From SVQP01 sp045606685 (GTDB lineage: Bacteria; Bacillota; Clostridia; Oscillospirales; CAG-272), in NCBI GenBank assembly GCA_045606685.1, contig JAZUSJ010000260.1:1-8752 (forward strand): 8,752 nt of DNA, read 5' to 3'. The translations under genes and the position numbers were made by a program. The notes under the pieces were generated by a model. That model did no database searches. It was not told the DNA's origin and worked only from the letters and a program-made list of their open reading frames with translations. Below, piece by piece: positions 5,369 to 8,752 of this stretch (the first letter of the stretch is position 1; every line of letters begins with the position of its first letter).

Positions 5369-6193
5369 ATGAAAAAGATTATTGCTATGATGCTGGCTCT
5401 GATGCTGGTTATGACCGGTATCGCCGTATTTACCGCTTGCGATGGCGGCGATGAAAACAAGGGTAACACCGAAACCACCACCGAAGCTGCTACCACCGAG
5501 CCCACCGAGACCGAGGCTGATACCCCCAAGGTTCTCAAGATGGCTACCAACGCTTACTTCAAGCCCTATGAATACTACGAGGGCGACAAGATCGTCGGTA
5601 TCGACGCTGAGATCGCTGCTGCAATTGCAGAAAAGCTGGGCATGACGCTGGAGATCACGGATATGGAATTCGATTCCATCATCACCGCTGTAAACGAAGG
5701 CTCTGTTGATTTTGGTATGGCAGGCATGACCGTCAACCCCGACCGTCAGAAGGAGGTTGACTTCTCGATCTCTTACGCAAACGGCAAGCAGGTGATTATC
5801 GTTAAGGAAGGCTCTGCTATCACCACCGCTGACGATCTGTACGCAGACGGCGCATCCTACAAGGTAGGCGTGCAGCTGGGTACCACCGGTGACATCTATG
5901 CAACCGACGATTTTGGTTCCGATAACGTCGTGACCTACTCCAACGGTAACGAGGCAGTGCTGGCACTGCTGGGCGGCAGCGTTGATTGCGTCATCATCGA
6001 CAACGAGCCTGCAAAGGCACTGGTTGCTGCAAACGCGGGCCTGAAGATTCTGGAAACCACGTATGCAAACGAGGACTACGCGATCTGCGTCAAGAAGGGC
6101 AACTCCGAGCTGCTGGCTAAGATCGACCAGGCTATCAAGGAGCTGACCGCTGACGGCACCATCGATGCCATCATCGCAAAGTATATCAAGTAA
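5369..6193 (+). CDS. Amino-acid ABC transporter substrate-binding lipoprotein
   Basis: This 274-residue protein has a lipoprotein signal peptide (MKK, hydrophobic 4-20, lipobox FTAC with Cys24), then a Thr/Glu-rich flexible linker (about 29-51) and a family 3 solute-binding domain (PF00497, about 54-274). Visible ligand-site elements are R126 in TVNPDRQKEVDFS, which in relatives binds the substrate carboxylate, QLGTTGD (169-175), and D211 in IIDNEP, which in relatives holds the alpha-amino group. It is anchored outside the membrane and delivers a polar amino acid to the permease encoded next. AAGGAG sits 7 nt before ATG 5369. Codon use is visibly biased to GCT/ACC/AAG, suggesting high expression, and a hairpin after the stop may keep its transcript more abundant than the downstream genes. 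Arginine, lysine, histidine, glutamine or cystine are possible substrates; sequence alone does not decide. Confidence 0.93.
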   Translation: MKKIIAMMLALMLVMTGIAVFTACDGGDENKGNTETTTEAATTEPTETEADTPKVLKMATNAYFKPYEYYEGDKIVGIDAEIAAAIAEKLGMTLEITDMEFDSIITAVNEGSVDFGMAGMTVNPDRQKEVDFSISYANGKQVIIVKEGSAITTADDLYADGASYKVGVQLGTTGDIYATDDFGSDNVVTYSNGNEAVLALLGGSVDCVIIDNEPAKALVAANAGLKILETTYANEDYAICVKKGNSELLAKIDQAIKELTADGTIDAIIAKYIK

Positions 6194-6210
6194 GACCCAA
6201 AGGTCATCCG

Positions 6211-6245
6211 AAAACGTGGGATGGGAATACCATCCCATGTTTTTT
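6211..6245 (+). terminator. Intra-operon hairpin/terminator between binding protein and permease
   Basis: TGGGATGG (6217-6224) pairs with CCATCCCA (6230-6237) around loop GAATA. The stem extends outward by a G-T wobble, a C-G and four A-T pairs (6211-6216 with 6238-6243), and the strand runs into TTTTTT. It is built like a terminator yet lies 30 nt before the permease start, with no new promoter evident, so partial read-through is the likely function. Confidence 0.8.
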
Positions 6246-6274
6246 GGGGTTAAGATTGTGAGAGGAATACTTAA

Positions 6275-7684
6275 ATGAAAAAACCTTTACCACAAAAGAA
6301 AAAAAGGCTGCTTATCAACCTGTCGCTCATCGGCATCTGCATCGTGCTTGTTGCAGGCATGTTTGCGGTGGATGCCATTGCCAACCTCAAGGGTGAATTG
6401 GAGCTGGATGCGGCGCAGGCGCAGGCTTATCTGGAGGAAACGCTGCAATCGCTTCCCACCACAGGCGCGGAATGCTCCAAGTATACCGTTGAGAATACCA
6501 AGATCGAGGTGCTGTCCGTTCAGCCGGGCAAGGCACGCGAATTTGTGGTGCGCGTCAGATACAGCACGCCCGACGTGCAGGGCATGTACAGTGCCAATAA
6601 GAACGATCTGTTCGTTTCGGTGTACGAATACGTGCAGCAAAGAGAGGCAGACGGTAAAAAGGTCAACGCAACGCTGATCCAGATCCAGGTAGAGCAAAAG
6701 ATCCTGAGTCTGTTGGAGGCACAGCCGAGGACCGAGGGCGAGGTGGACGTGTATTTCTACGACGTCCGCGCGGAAAAGCCCGTGATGTACCTGTCGGACG
6801 AGGCACTGAACGCGCTGCTTGGCGGCTACGTGGCGGTCAAGGACGATATCAAGGCAACGTATACCTTTACCGTGGACGGACAGGAGGTTTCGATCGAGCA
6901 TGACAATACCTTCCGTAACGGCATCAACCAGTGCTTCGGTCTTGTCAACTATGAGTCCGAGATCCCGGACACCTCCTCGCCCTTGCAGCAGAAGATACAC
7001 GATCTGGGCGACGAGTTCTATCGCAATTTTATAGAGGATAACCGCTGGCTGTATCTTGTAGAGGGACTTGGCAACACGCTTGCCATTACCGCACTTGCGC
7101 TGCTTTTGGGTATCCTGCTTGGTGTGGTCACCTCGCTGATCCGCATCGTGCATGATAAGACCGATAAGTTATATTATCTTGATAAGATCGTGGGGCTGTA
7201 TATCTCGGCCATCCGCGGCACGCCCGTTATGGTGCAGCTGCTCATCATTTATTTCGTGCTGCTCCTGCCCGTGGGCATTGAAAAATTCCCCGCAGCCGTG
7301 CTGTGCTTTGGTCTGAACTCGGGCGCGTACGTATCCGAGATCATCCGCGGCGGCATCATGTCCATCGACCAGGGACAGACCGAGGCAGGCAGATCGCTGG
7401 GCTTTGGCTTCTGGCCGACCATGTGGCATATCGTCATTCCGCAGGCCTTCAAGGTGGTGCTGCCCAGCCTTTGCAACGAGTTTATCACGCTGCTCAAGGA
7501 AACGTCGGTTGCATTCTATATCGGCGTGGCAGACCTGACGCGCGGCGGTATCAAGATCCGCTCGCAAACGTACAGTAACTTTATGCCGCTTTTGGCAGTG
7601 GCACTCATCTATTTTGTGCTGGTGCTTGGATTGACCAAGCTGGTCGGCATGCTCGAAAGGAGGTTGCGTAAGAGTGAACGGTAA
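6275..7684 (+). CDS. Amino-acid ABC transporter permease with large extra N-terminal extracytoplasmic domain
   Basis: This 469-residue protein has two parts. A lysine-rich start and one membrane helix (about 13-35) lead into a polar region of about 220 residues (36-258). The rest (260-469) is a complete HisM/GlnP-type permease (PF00528) of about 210 residues with about five helices. It carries the ATPase-contact EAA loop: QTEAGRSLGFG (368-378) followed by IVIPQAF (386-392), and the family motif SAIRGTPVMVQLLIIYF (311-327). Ordinary members are about 210-250 residues, so the N-terminal half is an addition. It is not a fused binding protein: it lacks that family's motifs and a separate one precedes it. 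The polar half should face outside. AGAGGAA lies about 7 nt before ATG 6275. The next gene overlaps its end by 11 nt. The transporter role is firm; the extra domain is unidentified. Confidence 0.92.
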   Translation: MKKPLPQKKKRLLINLSLIGICIVLVAGMFAVDAIANLKGELELDAAQAQAYLEETLQSLPTTGAECSKYTVENTKIEVLSVQPGKAREFVVRVRYSTPDVQGMYSANKNDLFVSVYEYVQQREADGKKVNATLIQIQVEQKILSLLEAQPRTEGEVDVYFYDVRAEKPVMYLSDEALNALLGGYVAVKDDIKATYTFTVDGQEVSIEHDNTFRNGINQCFGLVNYESEIPDTSSPLQQKIHDLGDEFYRNFIEDNRWLYLVEGLGNTLAITALALLLGILLGVVTSLIRIVHDKTDKLYYLDKIVGLYISAIRGTPVMVQLLIIYFVLLLPVGIEKFPAAVLCFGLNSGAYVSEIIRGGIMSIDQGQTEAGRSLGFGFWPTMWHIVIPQAFKVVLPSLCNEFITLLKETSVAFYIGVADLTRGGIKIRSQTYSNFMPLLAVALIYFVLVLGLTKLVGMLERRLRKSER

Positions 7685-8417
7685 TGATGCGATCATCAGC
7701 GTAAGAGGCTTGAATAAGCATTACGAGGGCGGCGTGCATGCGCTGGACGGTGTCGATCTGGACGTTTCGCGTGGCGAGGTCGTGGTCATCATCGGCCCGT
7801 CGGGCAGCGGCAAATCCACGCTTTTGCGCTCGCTCAACCTCTTGGAAACGCCCACCTCGGGACAGATCTTTGTCGGTGGCGTGGATCTGATGGATAAAAA
7901 GACCAATATCAATTTGCACCGTCAGAAGATGGGCATGGTGTTCCAGCATTTCAATCTGTTTCCGCACATGACGGTGCTGAAAAACATGACGCTCGCTCCC
8001 ACCAAGCTGCTGAAAAGGAGCAAGGCAGAGGCGGAAAAGAAGGCCATGGATCTTTTGCACACAGTAGGACTTGCGGACAGAGCAAACGCGTATCCCAGCC
8101 AGCTTTCGGGCGGACAGAAGCAGAGAATTGCGATCGTGCGTGCGCTGTGCATGGAGCCTGAGGTCATGCTGTTTGACGAGCCGACCTCTGCGCTGGACCC
8201 GGAGATGGTAGGCGAGGTGCTGGAGGTTATGAAGGATCTTGCGAAAAAAGGCATGACCATGCTTGTGGTCACACACGAGATGGGCTTTGCGCGCGAGGTT
8301 GCCACCAGAGTGATCTTTATGGACGAGGGCGTGATCGTGGAGCAGGGAACGCCTGCAGAGATCTTCGATACCCCCAAGAGTGACCGACTCAAGAGCTTTT
8401 TGGCGAAGGTGCTGTAA
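7674..8417 (+). CDS. Amino-acid ABC transporter ATP-binding protein (GlnQ/HisP/ArtM type)
   Basis: This 247-residue cytoplasmic ATPase drives the importer. All motifs are intact: Walker A GPSGSGKST (41-49), Q-loop Q91 in MVFQHFNLFPHMTV, signature LSGGQKQR (144-151), Walker B VMLFDEP (164-170), D-loop SALD (172-175) and H-loop H201 in VVTHEMGFA. The FQHFNLFPHMT and VVTHEMGFAREVA segments are characteristic of the polar amino-acid (PAAT) subfamily, and the length is standard. The start is GTG 7674, 11 nt inside the permease gene, with AAAGGAGGT (7656-7664) upstream. Nearby ATGs at 7684 and 7687 are in another frame. Overlap implies coupled translation with the permease. No clear terminator follows immediately; the next terminator-like stem is at 8589. 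Confidence 0.96.
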   Translation: MNGNDAIISVRGLNKHYEGGVHALDGVDLDVSRGEVVVIIGPSGSGKSTLLRSLNLLETPTSGQIFVGGVDLMDKKTNINLHRQKMGMVFQHFNLFPHMTVLKNMTLAPTKLLKRSKAEAEKKAMDLLHTVGLADRANAYPSQLSGGQKQRIAIVRALCMEPEVMLFDEPTSALDPEMVGEVLEVMKDLAKKGMTMLVVTHEMGFAREVATRVIFMDEGVIVEQGTPAEIFDTPKSDRLKSFLAKVL

Positions 8418-8470
8418 TATTTCAGCGGACAACCGCCACCATACGGTTGCCACGGATGAAAGTTTTTGAT

Positions 8471-8563
8471 CGACCTTTTTTCAAAAAGGTCGCGGGGGCG
8501 GGGCAGAGCCCCGCATAACGCCGTTTTTGGTTCTTTTTGCGGCAATTTTGCCAAAAAGAACGG
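8471..8563 (-). repeat. Hairpin repeat, copy A (minus orientation)
   Basis: Read on the minus strand it starts CCGTTCTTTTTG and pairs with AAAAAGAAC around an inner GGCAA/TTGCC stem (8530-8561). A GC-rich hairpin GCGGGGC-tct-GCCCCGC (8498-8514) follows, then a 10-bp dyad of CGACCTTTTT with AAAAAGGTCG (8471-8492). The same order of elements recurs in copy B in the opposite orientation. Confidence 0.7.
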
Positions 8564-8588
8564 AGAGAATTATCTCAACGTAATAAAT

Positions 8589-8625
8589 AAGGGAGCTACC
8601 TTGCATAGGTAACTCCCTTTGCTGT
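8589..8625 (+). terminator. Terminator-like stem-loop between the two repeat copies
   Basis: AAGGGAG-c-TACCT (8589-8601) pairs with AGGTA-a-CTCCCTT (8607-8619), 12 pairs with one internal mismatch and loop TGCAT. The tail TGCTGTTTA is only moderately T-rich. It could end the ABC operon about 170 nt past its last stop. Confidence 0.6.
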
Positions 8626-8644
8626 TTATGTGAGAAAACCGTTT

Positions 8645-8752
8645 CCGTTCTTTTTGAGCAAAGAGGCCCAAAAAGAACCAAAAAGGCCGATAATGTTTCG
8701 CCTCTGCGGAGGCGACGAGGGCGCTGCCCTCGACCTGCGAGCCTTTGAAAAG
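8645..8752 (+). repeat. Hairpin repeat, copy B (plus orientation, cut by window edge)
   Basis: It begins CCGTTCTTTTTG with CAAAAAGAAC as the 3' arm (8647-8656 with 8669-8678), continues AAAAAGGCCGATAATG like copy A's AAAAACGGCGTTATG, then has stems TCGCCTC/GAGGCGA (8698-8715) and CGAGGGC-gct-GCCCTCG (8716-8732). The beginning of a last dyad, CTTT-ga-AAAG, lies at the edge. Confidence 0.68.

Larger units (their letters stand above)
8418..8752. other. Gene-free region of stacked hairpins at the right edge
   Basis: I see no credible gene in these 335 bases. After the ATPase stop comes a weak dyad (CAACCG 8430-8435 with CGGTTG 8444-8449, no T-tract). Then follow a hairpin repeat on the minus strand (8471-8563), a terminator-like stem (8589-8625) and a second copy of the repeat on the plus strand (8645 to the edge). 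These are listed separately. Confidence 0.7.

Noticed and set aside
5122..6238. Long minus-strand reading frames opposite the binding-protein gene
   Set aside because: They are shadows of a highly biased plus-strand gene with a clear lipobox, family motifs and promoter.
8430..8449. CAACCG/CGGTTG hairpin as terminator of the ABC operon
   Set aside because: Six pairs with an 8-nt loop and no following T-tract; the stem at 8589 is a better candidate.
6287..8453. Long minus-strand frames opposite the permease and ATPase genes
   Set aside because: The plus strand carries complete EAA, Walker and signature motifs; the antisense products are rich in H, R and Q and lack ribosome sites.
1..8752. CRISPR array, tRNA, phage or transposase genes
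   Set aside because: No regularly spaced repeats, no cloverleaf-like segments and no mobility protein motifs were seen on either strand.

Overview
The window looks like chromosomal DNA from an anaerobic low-to-mid GC member of the Bacillota, most likely a gut or rumen Clostridia (Oscillospiraceae-like). This is inferred from near-consensus TTGACA/TATAAT promoters, strong AGGAGG-type ribosome binding sites, a rubrerythrin next to a PerR-type regulator, a DUF6472-type small cysteine protein, a DUF1538 permease and dense intergenic hairpin repeats. No tRNA, rRNA, CRISPR array, transposase or phage gene was seen.

Layout. (1) 1-1439, minus strand: a DUF1538 integral membrane protein with an internal duplication; its 3' end lies outside the window. 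(2) 1533-2919, plus strand: a divergently transcribed two-gene operon for a split threonine/serine exporter-like (ThrE/YjjP-YjjB) membrane pair, ending in a terminator. (3) 2935-3084: a hairpin-rich intergenic block ending in a perfect 26-bp palindrome that overlaps the stop of a small cysteine-rich protein gene (3075-3272, minus). (4) 3300-4059: back-to-back consensus promoters drive that small gene and an unrecognised membrane protein gene. (5) 4105-5168: a peroxide-stress operon, perR then rubrerythrin, with a palindromic operator on the promoter and a strong terminator. (6) 5287-8417: an amino-acid ABC importer in the order binding lipoprotein, permease, ATPase. It has an ARG-box-like operator over the -10, a hairpin between the first two genes, and an unusual permease with a large extra N-terminal domain. 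(7) 8418-8752: 335 bases without a gene, holding two oppositely oriented copies of a hairpin repeat around a terminator-like stem.

How the genes work together. The PerR protein carries all nine metal-ligand positions known from Bacillus subtilis PerR, each displaced by exactly 16 residues, so it is predicted to sense peroxide and repress its own operon and rubrerythrin. The ABC system should capture a polar amino acid at the membrane surface (lipoprotein), pass it through the permease and power transport with the ATPase; the operator suggests arginine-dependent repression, which is inference.

The strongest second-look items are a 7-bp tandem duplication that displaces the perR start codon, the extra extracytoplasmic domain of the permease, the ARG-box-like promoter, and the structurally conserved inverted repeats at the right edge.
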